From Chitinibacter bivalviorum (lineage in GTDB: Bacteria; Pseudomonadota; Gammaproteobacteria; Burkholderiales; Chitinibacteraceae): a DNA stretch of 64,000 nt. Location: positions 1,488,001-1,552,000 of the forward strand of contig NZ_CP058627.1 of the NCBI RefSeq assembly GCF_013403565.1, in the 5' to 3' direction. The position numbers and the translations under genes were made by a program. Under the pieces are notes generated by a model. The model saw nothing but the letters and a program-made list of their open reading frames with translations, ran no database searches and was not told the DNA's origin. Below, one piece after another: positions 36,076 to 45,602 of this stretch (position 1 is its first letter; each line of letters begins with the position of its first letter).

Positions 36076-37899
36076 TCAAGCTGTTACATCCCCATCAAAC
36101 TCCAGCCAGTCTCTACCTGACCAGACGAACCCGTCAGACTCAGAAATATTAACCGAGCCTTTCGGCCGCACGGAAAATTCTCGTCGTTTACCACTTGTCT
36201 TGAGCGACCAAGTTACCTGACAAGTCCTGCATTGACAGTAGAAGTCTTGCTGTTGCCCCCGTTCGAATCGAGCTGAATGCCCACAAAGCTGAGCAAGGGC
36301 CGTGACTTGTTCGATGGCAATTTTGACGTCATTCTCAACTTGAGAATTAGCTGCACCTCTAAGTAATTCCTTCAGTTCGTTGGCTTTCTGAATATCGATT
36401 GGAGCCAGGAGTCTAACATGCGTTGGAGAAACAGATTCAAACTGCTCCGGCCAGGTATCGGTCAATTTCTTCGCCGGGGTAGGTAATGGGCCCAGTTTTC
36501 GGCCATAACCTTGGAGCAGTTGCTGCAGCATCCACTCATCAATCAGTTTTCCCATTTTCTCAACAACATAAAGATCCAGCGGTGATATGGGGATAAATTG
36601 TGACAATGCGATGCTATCTGGTGTGCCAGGCCAACACACGATGCGAGAAGACTCTAGGCTCTCACTGTCATTTATTGACTCGCCGAACCAAGCAATTGAT
36701 ACGATCCTCAAGGTGGCCCCCTCAGACTGAGTCAGGAGCCAATCATGCTCATCATGTTTGAGTACGAAGCTCTGACCGGCCCAACTGAACGACAAACCTA
36801 CATCTACGGTTCGTGGGTCATACCGCTCAAGTGATCGCCTGATAACAAGTCCCACATAACTGACATAAGCAAGTTGCAACTGAAGTTGACGCTCCAAGCG
36901 TTCTTTCGGGGGGAGTGAGCGCTCCTCTCTATCATCTTTTAGCTTCTCCCATAGAGGAGGCAGATGTCGATAGTGAGGGTCATGATTCAGGATGTTTGTT
37001 CGATGAATTTTGGCTGGAACCACAGATGCGGGAGGCACCAATGAATAAAGCCCCCTTTGCTTGAGTCCTCTGATTGTACGCAACAGAGACTCCAAATCGC
37101 TGAGGGCTCGCTTTCCCGCCTCTAGCTGCATCCCAGTCTTGTCATCAAGATATGATTCACCCCAAAGGCGACAAATATCTTGGCGAAGTCGAAAATGCGT
37201 CTGCTCAGAGCCTTGGAACTCCAAAGCTCGCTCCAACCGTGAATTGACTCCCCGAATGCGAGCCAATCTCCTCGCAAGGTGTCGATCAAGCCGATCTAGC
37301 AACCGCTTGTAGAGCCGATTCTCATAGATGGTATAGTCGTCCTCGCTGAAACGAGCCAGAACCTTGCGTGGTTGAACACCGCTGAGCGTGCGCTGTTGCC
37401 AGCAATCTGAGTGTGATGCTAAGTGGCTAAATGCTGATGTCGCGAGGCGTCGAGCTCGCGCCACTGGAGCAACCAGGTCGTCATATCGAAGATCTCTGCG
37501 GGGGCGGTCAGATATAGAATGCAGGTGACCATCTCTAAGTACTGCCGCCAAGTCGCGCTCGAGTTCTTCGAGCGCGACTTGGGCAGCCATCTCTGCGGGC
37601 AGCATGGGAGAGACATTTGCATCATGTATGTGAGTAATTTTTCCGGAGATGAAAATAATCGCCTCCGCCGACAGATCGGTGTCCGCCTGCTCGTCATCGG
37701 ACTGATCGAGGGAGAGCACTTGGAATTCAGTATTTTGAATCCGGATGACGCCCGATCCATCATCAGAGAGTAGATCGCCGGGCTGCAAGCGGCTGTGCCC
37801 ATTGACCACGAGTGGTTCAAGCAAGCAATACCGACTCGGCAAAAATACGTCGGGTAGGTGACTGAGTTTGCCACCCGTAAAGCGATCCAGAAATATCAT
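36076..37899 (-). CDS. Unknown 607-aa protein, partner of a lost AAA ATPase
   Basis: 607 aa; its ATG overlaps the stop of the preceding AAA-tail frame as ATGA. A segment near residue 190 ('ENRLYKRLLDRLDRHLARRL') recalls the helical core of DUF2357/McrC-like proteins, and the C-terminal region holds a Cys-x-Cys-x2-Cys cluster ('YCQCRTC'). No catalytic motif is certain. MoxR/McrB-like ATPases paired with such proteins occur in nucleic-acid-targeting systems; here the ATPase is truncated, so the pair may be inactive. The frame is intact and long, so the product is probably real. Function not assigned. Confidence 0.65.
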   Translation of the reverse strand: MIFLDRFTGGKLSHLPDVFLPSRYCLLEPLVVNGHSRLQPGDLLSDDGSGVIRIQNTEFQVLSLDQSDDEQADTDLSAEAIIFISGKITHIHDANVSPMLPAEMAAQVALEELERDLAAVLRDGHLHSISDRPRRDLRYDDLVAPVARARRLATSAFSHLASHSDCWQQRTLSGVQPRKVLARFSEDDYTIYENRLYKRLLDRLDRHLARRLARIRGVNSRLERALEFQGSEQTHFRLRQDICRLWGESYLDDKTGMQLEAGKRALSDLESLLRTIRGLKQRGLYSLVPPASVVPAKIHRTNILNHDPHYRHLPPLWEKLKDDREERSLPPKERLERQLQLQLAYVSYVGLVIRRSLERYDPRTVDVGLSFSWAGQSFVLKHDEHDWLLTQSEGATLRIVSIAWFGESINDSESLESSRIVCWPGTPDSIALSQFIPISPLDLYVVEKMGKLIDEWMLQQLLQGYGRKLGPLPTPAKKLTDTWPEQFESVSPTHVRLLAPIDIQKANELKELLRGAANSQVENDVKIAIEQVTALAQLCGHSARFERGQQQDFYCQCRTCQVTWSLKTSGKRREFSVRPKGSVNISESDGFVWSGRDWLEFDGDVTA

Positions 37900-38129
37900 G
37901 CCCCACGTTCCTTACGGCGACGATCATCTGCCAACAAAGCAATAGAACAGCGAGGATCCGAATTCCAGCCTCTCCAAACTTTGCTCAGAGCTTGTTCAAT
38001 GGCGGCTAGGTCATCGATGGTCGCATCATATCTGCCAGTAACCTTACCGCGCCTAAATACTCTACTAGCAAGTAAATGTGTTCGCGCCGATTGAAATTTG
38101 ACCCACTTGATAATGAGCAGCCTATCCAA
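37896..38129 (-). pseudogene. C-terminal stub of a MoxR/McrB-like AAA ATPase
   Basis: The 77-codon frame has only a weak TTG start directly after a stop. 'SARTHLLASRVFRRGK' through 'DDLAAIEQALSKVW' resembles the AAA lid helices at the end of MoxR-like ATPases. Walker motifs are missing. It is tightly coupled (ATGA) to the 607-aa gene, the arrangement expected if a full ATPase gene once preceded it. The break lies about 60 bp from the end of the condensin operon, marking a recombination junction. Confidence 0.5.
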
Positions 38130-38189
38130 TCAATTTAACTAGGCATTCAGCCTAGGAGTATCCTGATAAAGCCCCCACAAGATATTTAT

Positions 38190-39029
38190 TTATGTTTGGC
38201 AAAAATACTCTTGCGGCAAGGCTACTCCAGCCCGTTTATAGATTTGCCAATAGTGTCGAATATCGGGATGAGGGCATTGTTCAAGCAGGGCTTGGGTTTC
38301 TGGCAACTGCTTTTGAAAGCGCTCAGAGTTGGTACATTTACTGAATGCGGCCTCTAGCATGGCCTCTGGCGGCATGACCAATTTTGTGAAACATGGCGTA
38401 TTTACAGCAATCATCAAGCCCGCAGGGTCGTAATCTACGAAGGCAAAGACCGGTAATTTTAGTTTTTCTAAGAGCGCGACCACATAATTTTGGCTATACA
38501 CCTGCGGCATGCCACGAAACAGCACAAGTGGATTGCTGCTAGGTATATTTGGCTCAAACTGCAGTTGGTGTATTTTTTCAAAGGCTTCCCAGTTTTCCAC
38601 CAGCATCACGCCATCATGCCGATTGAGTTCTTCCACTTGCTGCCAATCCAATTCCAAATGACTTGCTGCGGGTAGATTAAACTTCTCATCACCTAGACAT
38701 AAGGGCCTGCCCAGCAAAGCTTTAACGGCGACTCTGTTTAATCGCACACATGCTTGGCTCAGTTTCTCATTACCACCTAGTGCCAAACTGTCGGTACGAC
38801 TTAGTCCATCCCACGCATCAGGCTGTGTGGAGTCGGCATCTACCCCCTCTTCGATTTTGAGCAGCTCTTTAATGACTTGCTTGTCGGCCAAACTAAAGAT
38901 ATAGCTTCTACCCAGCTGGCGGCCAATTTGATGTGTATTGGCAAATTGCGCCAATCCACGCGAAGACGCTGTTTTCTCATCGGGACTATGCACGATGCGC
39001 AGCAAGGTTTTGATTAAGCTTTTTTCCAT
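38190..39029 (-). CDS. JetD/MksG-like Toprim nuclease subunit of a Wadjet-type system
   Basis: 279 aa, shorter than typical JetD. A Toprim-like core is visible: Glu in 'VMLVENWEAFE' and the DxD in 'VFAFVDYDPAGL', separated by 'LVLFRGMPQVYSQN', the pattern of topoisomerase VI-A-like JetD proteins. In Wadjet systems this subunit cleaves the circular plasmid DNA extruded by the SMC motor. It overlaps the JetA-like gene by 16 bp and ends the operon. The N-terminal arm is reduced compared with known JetD. Confidence 0.8.
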   Translation of the reverse strand: MEKSLIKTLLRIVHSPDEKTASSRGLAQFANTHQIGRQLGRSYIFSLADKQVIKELLKIEEGVDADSTQPDAWDGLSRTDSLALGGNEKLSQACVRLNRVAVKALLGRPLCLGDEKFNLPAASHLELDWQQVEELNRHDGVMLVENWEAFEKIHQLQFEPNIPSSNPLVLFRGMPQVYSQNYVVALLEKLKLPVFAFVDYDPAGLMIAVNTPCFTKLVMPPEAMLEAAFSKCTNSERFQKQLPETQALLEQCPHPDIRHYWQIYKRAGVALPQEYFCQT

Positions 39030-40264
39030 ATTTCGACATCAGTCACAATAAGATTTCCAGACATCGCCTCACTCAGACCTGAATAGGTGACATTCATTTC
39101 CATGCGGCGCAGCGTTAAATCGCTCGTTTTCTTCTTGGCTTCTAAAATCTGCCAAGCATGCAATACATAAATCAACCACGCGGCCTCATCCACCGATTGA
39201 TATTCGGGCGTTGACCGAAGCCATTCAATGGCCGAAATCGCCTTCTGAGCGACTCGTACATCCTTTAAATACAGTGCAAACGCACGCTGCACGGGGGATG
39301 GAGCAATGATATTGACGCGCTCTTTAGCCTCATCCGCAATCATTTGCCCAGCTTGCCGTTCTACGGTGAATCGCAACTTGGGCGCGGGGATAGATTGGGC
39401 AACTTCGACTAAAGCATCACGGCTGGTGTTATCTGATAAATCGGCGTGCGTACTTAATTTAAGCCCTGCATATACCGAGCACCAATCTGGCAAATGATTG
39501 AGCTCATCGACATCGGGCAGACTATAGTCTGGATTTTTACGCAGAAACTGCGCAAAGGCACGCAAGCGCTGTGCCTGCGGCTCGACTTGGCGCAATCGAT
39601 ACAGATACTCTTTTAAGACCGTAGAAATATCCATGAGCGAAGCACGCCAGTGTGGCAAACGCTCTAGGATCTGGCTCTGATAGATATCCAGCAAAGGCTG
39701 CAATAAGGATGAGCCTGTCAGCTGCTCTAGTAATGCCGTAGCTTGCAATGCACCTAAAGCGATGCCAATTTGTTCGCACTTGCCTAGGTAAAACTCGTTC
39801 TGACGTTTTTTCTGCTCAAGGGTACTGACATTGGCAAACCGGTTATCCGCCAAAGACCGCATTAACGCCAAGAACGAATCAAGCCCTTCTGCGAGTTCAA
39901 ACACGCCCGACTTAAAGTCGTCAGAGTAGGTGTCTCGATCTTCAGAACGATTATCAAGACATGCCTTCAGATACTCATCAATCAATTGTGGCAAACGATC
40001 AATTTGCTCGGCAAAATTAGCACTTACAGCGTAATTGCGTTGGCGCAGAAACACTTCATCCAGGTGACGACTTAAACTTGAATTAAGGCGAAACTCATCT
40101 TGCATTGAGGGCACTAGGGCACGGTGTTGCTTCAGCAAATACAAGGCGCGCTGCGTTTCATCGGTCAGCGTAACACCGCCATTGATGTACGCATCGGCGA
40201 CGAGATCACGATGCTTATGGAGCACTTCCAGATAGGCCGCAATATTCTCAACCCCCGTGGTCAC
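39014..40264 (-). CDS. JetA/MksF-like kleisin subunit
   Basis: 416 aa, almost wholly helical, with the organisation of MukF/MksF/JetA kleisins: N-terminal winged-helix region, helical middle and a C-terminal region that would contact the SMC head. The start overlaps the JetB-like stop as ATGA and the end overlaps the JetD-like gene. No single diagnostic motif is visible, so the call rests on size, helicity and position between MukE-like and JetD-like genes. Confidence 0.75.
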   Translation of the reverse strand: MTTGVENIAAYLEVLHKHRDLVADAYINGGVTLTDETQRALYLLKQHRALVPSMQDEFRLNSSLSRHLDEVFLRQRNYAVSANFAEQIDRLPQLIDEYLKACLDNRSEDRDTYSDDFKSGVFELAEGLDSFLALMRSLADNRFANVSTLEQKKRQNEFYLGKCEQIGIALGALQATALLEQLTGSSLLQPLLDIYQSQILERLPHWRASLMDISTVLKEYLYRLRQVEPQAQRLRAFAQFLRKNPDYSLPDVDELNHLPDWCSVYAGLKLSTHADLSDNTSRDALVEVAQSIPAPKLRFTVERQAGQMIADEAKERVNIIAPSPVQRAFALYLKDVRVAQKAISAIEWLRSTPEYQSVDEAAWLIYVLHAWQILEAKKKTSDLTLRRMEMNVTYSGLSEAMSGNLIVTDVEIWKKA

Positions 40265-40887
40265 AGCAATGACCCTTGGCTGGTGACTTCAGCTTCCTCG
40301 TCTTCAAGGGCGATTTTTTCATGCTCGGACAAGAAAGCAATGGCCTCCATAATGAATTCGATCTTGCCTGTAACTTGATAAATCTCGCGCTCACTATTGG
40401 CCAGAAACAAATACCCTTCATCCTTAAAGCGATTCAGTACTTTATTAAATCGGGCGCGATCTGAACTATCAGCTGCGGGGCCTTTAACCAAATTGGCCAG
40501 TGATTGAAGATCACTACGCAGCGTTGGATTACTGTCGATCGACAACATCAAGCTTGCTGTTTCAATCACAGAGCCCGCGCAAATCACATCATCCTTTTGC
40601 GAGGCACGCATAACGAATTCAAGAAAGGCCACCAAGGGGCGAAGCTCATGTTTTATTTTGGTGAACACTTCTTTTGCTGCTTTTTTCTCAGGCCCACCTG
40701 TTTCGATATGCGCAGCAAAAAACGCCCCACCGTGCGCAGTACTGGCCAGCCTTAAGCCGATTTTCCCCAAATAATCATTCACAGCTTGCTGGTTGGCGGG
40801 ATGATTCAAAAAAGCAAATGCTTCGTGATGCGTAATCTCGCAAATAAACACGCCCTCAAGCAAAAGCCGCACCGTATGTTCAAACAT
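40261..40887 (-). CDS. JetB/MksE-like condensin subunit
   Basis: 208 aa with helix-rich N-terminus and a winged-helix-like C-terminus ('ARFNKVLNRFKDEGYLFLAN', 'REIYQVTGKIEFIMEAI'), the shape of MukE/MksE/JetB (DUF4194-like) proteins that bridge kleisin and SMC. It overlaps the SMC gene by 8 bp and the JetA-like gene by 4 bp. The four overlapping genes must be co-expressed. Confidence 0.77.
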   Translation of the reverse strand: MFEHTVRLLLEGVFICEITHHEAFAFLNHPANQQAVNDYLGKIGLRLASTAHGGAFFAAHIETGGPEKKAAKEVFTKIKHELRPLVAFLEFVMRASQKDDVICAGSVIETASLMLSIDSNPTLRSDLQSLANLVKGPAADSSDRARFNKVLNRFKDEGYLFLANSEREIYQVTGKIEFIMEAIAFLSEHEKIALEDEEAEVTSQGSLL

Positions 40888-43800
40888 GAGCAGCCTCCTC
40901 TTCTAGCAAGAATGGATCAGCAACGCGCACTTGCATCAAGCGTCGATCGGGCTCCACTGTAAAGCAATGATTAAACAACTCTAAAGTTTCTGGATCAGGA
41001 TCTGGAAACGCCGAAACCAGCGTAATCTGATTCCGCTTCAAGAGCTCGATCAGATGCACCACATTGCCACTATCAAGATCTTTAAGCTCATCCAAAGCCC
41101 AGACAATGTTGACATTGGCATCACGGCGAATTCGGTTGATGAAGGCGACAAAAATGCTCACTAGAACCAGGTAGGACAAGCCATTCGATGAGACCGCTTC
41201 CAGATCGGATGCCTTCCTAAATTGGCGCGGGTTACCATTTTCAGTCACTTCGCCCTGAATTCGGATGAGCTGTTTTAAATCCGCCTGAATACCGGATTTC
41301 GTTTCCCAGTGGCTCAACAAGTCATCCAGCGTTTTCGCAAACGCAGCAGGGGGTAGCTCATTACTCATGCCATTAACCCAATGATGATTCGCCTCGGCCA
41401 TGTCGCAGATCGACTGCCAATAGGCTAACTCGCGGATCGTTGAGACTACCTCAACCTTCACATGGCTGATGCTTTCAAAAGAAATATTCTGATCAAGATG
41501 GCTTTGTAGTTCGCGATTAAATTGCAGCACCTTTTTATGGAAATCATCCATGGTTCGATGAAATTGGATTACGGTGCCAGCAATCAAACGCGCATCCATC
41601 AGCAGAATTCGCTGCATAGTTCGATGCTCATCAGTAAACCAAGTTCTAAATAGTGGCACCCACTCTTCATCGGGCGCATCGATCAGGCCAAGGCGATTTA
41701 GCTCCATAAACTCATAAGGTTTTGCGCCTGGGGTTTTCGCAAAACCGCGCTTAAGCTCACCGACCAAACGACGCACTTCGGCTTTACACTGTCGCTCATC
41801 ATCCTCAGCCTTATTCGCCAGCCCCACCAGTAGATCCAGTGTCCAACTTGGATCAAACTGACTGGCTTCGATCGCGGTATATACCGCCATTTTTTCCAGC
41901 CGAGTTCGCGTCAATTGTTGTTGCTGTTCGAGTTTTTGGATTTGTTGCTTGAATTGTTCAAACTGCGCTAAATAACGCGCCTCATCCTCTTTCCATTCAC
42001 GATCCAATGTTTTGAGCTGCAGGTTGAGAGCCTCTTCCTGCTCACGATATTGGCTCGCCTCTTCTAGCCAGCTTTCGCGTTTAGGCCATTCATCGCGCAG
42101 CCAGAGTCGCCAGCCCTGTACTAATTCAATGACTGTTTTGATTTTGCTAAGATCTTGATCAATCGCCTGCAAACGATCTGTGATTGCTTGCAATCGCGCA
42201 GTATCAATTCCCTGCGCCTTCAACGCTGAACGGCATTCTGAATTCAATTGCTCCAGCGTTTGAGTAAGGGCGGACCTGGCTGCTTTTTCTTTGGCACTGA
42301 GCGCATCGATCGCAATACGTTTTTGCTCCGAAAGTGCGATTTTTTCCTGTCTTGCTTTTTGCTCGAGTTCATCACGAGCTTCACGACATGCATGGTCAAA
42401 CTCTTCAAGCGCGAGCTGACTTTTCTCGCAGGCTTCCTTGGCCTTGGCCAAGCCCGCTTCCGCATTCGCCTTGGCGAGATTGCGTTGCTCATTCAGCTGC
42501 TGCTTCGCAGATGCCAATTCATCCTTAATGTTGTCGACGTGATTTTTGGACTGTAAGAAGACTTGCTCATGTTGCCGCTTTGCCGCTTCAGTTTGCGTAC
42601 ACACAGCGCTGGATTGACTCAGTGATGCTTCCTCTGTCTCCTGTTCGGTACGACACAAAGCGACTTGGCGTTGCTGCTGCTCAATTTCAAATTGCACCGC
42701 CGATTCATCGGCCCGCTCATGCGGCGCCAGTTTAGATAAATCAAGGTTTAGCCCATACAGCGAATCAAGTCGTTCAATAAACTGCGGGCTTAAATCCGTG
42801 CGCGTTAACAGCTCACCATCAATCACGCGGGCAATATCTTGCGTCCAGTCTGGACATTCAGATCGCAAGAAATGCAGGAGCGTCCCCGGCTCAGGCATCG
42901 CAAAGCGTTGCATCTCTAGCAATGCGGACTCTAATTTGGTGAGTTCTTTTTTCTTGTCTTCAAGTTTGCGCTCTTGCCATTCGAAATTGCCTTTGGCCGC
43001 GCTATACGCAGCTGTTTTTTCTTGCAGGACAGTAGAGAGTTGGTTCTTCTTTTCTAACGCATCGGTCAGCGCCTGCTGCTTGGCTTCGACCAAAGCCTGA
43101 TCTTTTGCGGGTACTTGCGGGTTGTTGAGTTGTGCCTGCCAAGACCCAACCGCTACTTGAGCGTGAGCTAAGGCAGAGGAATATGGCTCTCGCTGCGCCT
43201 TTTGCGCAGTCTCCAAATCAAGTCGCTGACCCGCTACTTTTTGGTCTAGCTGATGTTGGAGCGCTTCAAACTGTTGCCGTGCTTGCTCGGCCTGCTGATC
43301 TAGCTCTTCTTTAATCGCATAGAAACTGGCTTGCTGCTTTTGCTTTAGGGTTTCATAACGTTGTGCAATTTCACTTTGCTCACCTAGCAACGTTTCATGC
43401 CGTTTTTCGAGCTGCTGTTTTTCATCGCGTAAATCAGGAGATCTCTTCACCAACTCATCTTTAGCCCGAATGCCTTGTTGCTCATACGTATCCCACGTCT
43501 GCTGCAACTCGGTAGCTTTACCTTCGGCATACTGAGCATGCTTGCCAGCGTCGATCTTTTTGCCATTTAGTTGATCACGCGCTTTGGTGTATCGATTAAG
43601 CGCCTGCTGATGCTCATTATCGAGCTTGGATTTTTGCTCTACTAAGCAATACGATTGGTCTTCTAGGTGTGCGAGCAGTGAAGTCAGCTTGCCTTTGACT
43701 TCGCCCAAACTAGCTCGAGTGGCTTCCAGCCGCTGTGCCGCTTGATCTGCTTGGTTCATGACCGGTTCAAGCGTCATGACCGAAGTGTAGGCGGCATAGT

Positions 43801-44536
43801 GACGCGGCCAATCTTCCAGCTTTTTGCGATCCGCCGTCATACTCAGTGTTTGTTGAGTATCACTGGTGCATTCCACCACCATGCTCTGCAGATCTTCAAA
43901 ATTGGTTTTGCGGCGAAACATGCCCGTGATGATTTTTTCGATCTGGTGCAACGGTTTATTGGGCACCGTAAAACCATAATCCGAAGATAACTCACGAATC
44001 TCACGTAAGCGTTTGCGATCACCACTACTGCTGTGTGTGGCCAGCATGATGGCGCGATATTCAGCCAAAGACTCAATTTGCTGTTCATGACAGCGAAAGC
44101 CATTTAGCTTTAAATGGCGCACCAATTGTGGCGCAGGCACGAACGCCCCATCAGCAGTCACGAACTGCTTGGGATCAAAGCCTTCGCGCACCAAACGAAA
44201 ACATACTTTTTCACCATGCCTATCCGCATACGCCACCACCATGCGCAGCCCACCATCTGGGCGCTGATATTCAAAGACAATATAAGAAGTGGTTCGAGGC
44301 AGATAGTAGCCAGTAAAGCTCTGCTTGCCCGCTTCGGTGGTCACAATACGATTCGGACTTTCACCGTAAAACAGCATCAATAATTGCAGCATTGATGTTT
44401 TGCCACGGCCATTACGCCCGGTCAAAACGGCACCGCCATCAACGGGAAATTCAATAATCCTGCCGATGCTAAGTGAGTCGATCAGAATGAGTCGTCTGAG
44501 CTCAAAGCAAGATTTTGATATTAAATCTGATGCCAT
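40880..44536 (-). CDS. JetC/MksB-like SMC ATPase
   Basis: 1218 aa. Walker A 'GRNGRGKTS' at residues 40-48, then a head region, long Glu/Gln-rich coiled coils (about 260-540 and 610-880) around a hinge-like segment near 550-600, and the C-terminal head with a signature-like 'SSNGLSYLV' and Walker B 'IVWALDELKDLD'. This is the MukB/MksB/JetC layout. The motor extrudes DNA loops and, in Wadjet, recognises small circular DNA. Here it is the first gene of the four, unlike the usual jetA-B-C-D order. Confidence 0.87.
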   Translation of the reverse strand: MASDLISKSCFELRRLILIDSLSIGRIIEFPVDGGAVLTGRNGRGKTSMLQLLMLFYGESPNRIVTTEAGKQSFTGYYLPRTTSYIVFEYQRPDGGLRMVVAYADRHGEKVCFRLVREGFDPKQFVTADGAFVPAPQLVRHLKLNGFRCHEQQIESLAEYRAIMLATHSSSGDRKRLREIRELSSDYGFTVPNKPLHQIEKIITGMFRRKTNFEDLQSMVVECTSDTQQTLSMTADRKKLEDWPRHYAAYTSVMTLEPVMNQADQAAQRLEATRASLGEVKGKLTSLLAHLEDQSYCLVEQKSKLDNEHQQALNRYTKARDQLNGKKIDAGKHAQYAEGKATELQQTWDTYEQQGIRAKDELVKRSPDLRDEKQQLEKRHETLLGEQSEIAQRYETLKQKQQASFYAIKEELDQQAEQARQQFEALQHQLDQKVAGQRLDLETAQKAQREPYSSALAHAQVAVGSWQAQLNNPQVPAKDQALVEAKQQALTDALEKKNQLSTVLQEKTAAYSAAKGNFEWQERKLEDKKKELTKLESALLEMQRFAMPEPGTLLHFLRSECPDWTQDIARVIDGELLTRTDLSPQFIERLDSLYGLNLDLSKLAPHERADESAVQFEIEQQQRQVALCRTEQETEEASLSQSSAVCTQTEAAKRQHEQVFLQSKNHVDNIKDELASAKQQLNEQRNLAKANAEAGLAKAKEACEKSQLALEEFDHACREARDELEQKARQEKIALSEQKRIAIDALSAKEKAARSALTQTLEQLNSECRSALKAQGIDTARLQAITDRLQAIDQDLSKIKTVIELVQGWRLWLRDEWPKRESWLEEASQYREQEEALNLQLKTLDREWKEDEARYLAQFEQFKQQIQKLEQQQQLTRTRLEKMAVYTAIEASQFDPSWTLDLLVGLANKAEDDERQCKAEVRRLVGELKRGFAKTPGAKPYEFMELNRLGLIDAPDEEWVPLFRTWFTDEHRTMQRILLMDARLIAGTVIQFHRTMDDFHKKVLQFNRELQSHLDQNISFESISHVKVEVVSTIRELAYWQSICDMAEANHHWVNGMSNELPPAAFAKTLDDLLSHWETKSGIQADLKQLIRIQGEVTENGNPRQFRKASDLEAVSSNGLSYLVLVSIFVAFINRIRRDANVNIVWALDELKDLDSGNVVHLIELLKRNQITLVSAFPDPDPETLELFNHCFTVEPDRRLMQVRVADPFLLEEEAAHV

Positions 44537-44624
44537 TTTGCTAGTTTCCTAGATACAAAAATGTGCCAATAAACTGGAAACTATCAGGCAATAGCTCCCA
44601 TCTGGTGGGTTCTGTTATGGCGGT

Positions 44625-45602
44625 TTATGCCACTGAGAACGTCTTCCGATGCCATTCGAAGTTTTCAGGCTTGGGGCGTAAATGAACTTCCTTAGGCAAT
44701 ATCAGAGTCCGACCAGCCAAGGTTGGAATAAAACCTGGTGCATTGGGCATATGGCCAATTTGTCGCGCGACCGCAATGCTAAAGTCAGTGCGCACACCAA
44801 CTACACCCGTATCAAATGCCCAGTGGCACAACTTGCAAAGTGCCATGCCATTGGTAATTTGATCGTTCTGCGACACGCTCCATGGCTCGATGTGTGCCGC
44901 ATCGACGGCGGTATAGCCTTCGGGTGTGACGATGCGAGTGCCACACATGGCGCAGCGATGGTCATAACAGCGAACCACCGCTTTGCGAAAGCCCTGATCT
45001 CTAACTTGCACGGTGTATTTTGCAATGCTCGAGCTATCGCGTACTTTGTGCTTAGCTTGCTGTTCCAGCTCTAGGCTGTATTGGAAAATCGTATCTTGCT
45101 CGCCCATTTCAGCTCGTAGCAGCGCCTGAGCTTCTGGTGAAAAGTGCGTGCCAATGAGCGTATCGATCAAGGTTTGCCGTGATTGAGCATCTTGCATCAG
45201 GACAAATAAAGCCTCATCAAGCTGAGCCCCCATCACATGCTGGCGCAGTTGAGATACCGTACTCATCTTATCAATGAGTTCTTTTGTTACTGTTTTGTCG
45301 GGTAGGGGCACCAGATGCCAGAAAGGCTCATTTCCCATTTTTGAGAATGGAAAACCAATACTGCTGGTATGGGTGACTGGCATCAGCTTGTGCCAGAAAC
45401 TGCCGAACAAAGCATTCAATTCAGTCATTTCATCAGCGATGCTGATAAAAGGCGAAGTGATTTGTTTTCGTCCCACCATATCCAACACGGCCAAGAGCAG
45501 CAGCGGTTTATGCGGCGCCTTTTTTAGCGTTAAGTCGCTAAATGCAGTACCGTTGGCTCGACGAATTTTTTGAAATTGGCTGCAGTATTGCGCTAGTGTC
45601 AT
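44625..45602 (-). CDS. HNH endonuclease, predicted restriction type (COG3440-like)
   Basis: 325 aa from the ATG at 45602, which overlaps the HIT gene stop as ATGA. The C-terminal HNH domain is clear: 'CAMCG', then 'DAAHIEPWS' and 'NGMALCKLCHWAFD', giving two zinc-binding Cys pairs and the catalytic His. The N-terminal half ('HKPLLLLAVLDMV', 'GSFWHKLM') matches the specificity half of predicted restriction endonucleases of this group. It lies 88 bp before the SMC gene on the same strand. It could restrict foreign DNA alone or with the condensin system. Confidence 0.88.
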   Translation of the reverse strand: MTLAQYCSQFQKIRRANGTAFSDLTLKKAPHKPLLLLAVLDMVGRKQITSPFISIADEMTELNALFGSFWHKLMPVTHTSSIGFPFSKMGNEPFWHLVPLPDKTVTKELIDKMSTVSQLRQHVMGAQLDEALFVLMQDAQSRQTLIDTLIGTHFSPEAQALLRAEMGEQDTIFQYSLELEQQAKHKVRDSSSIAKYTVQVRDQGFRKAVVRCYDHRCAMCGTRIVTPEGYTAVDAAHIEPWSVSQNDQITNGMALCKLCHWAFDTGVVGVRTDFSIAVARQIGHMPNAPGFIPTLAGRTLILPKEVHLRPKPENFEWHRKTFSVA

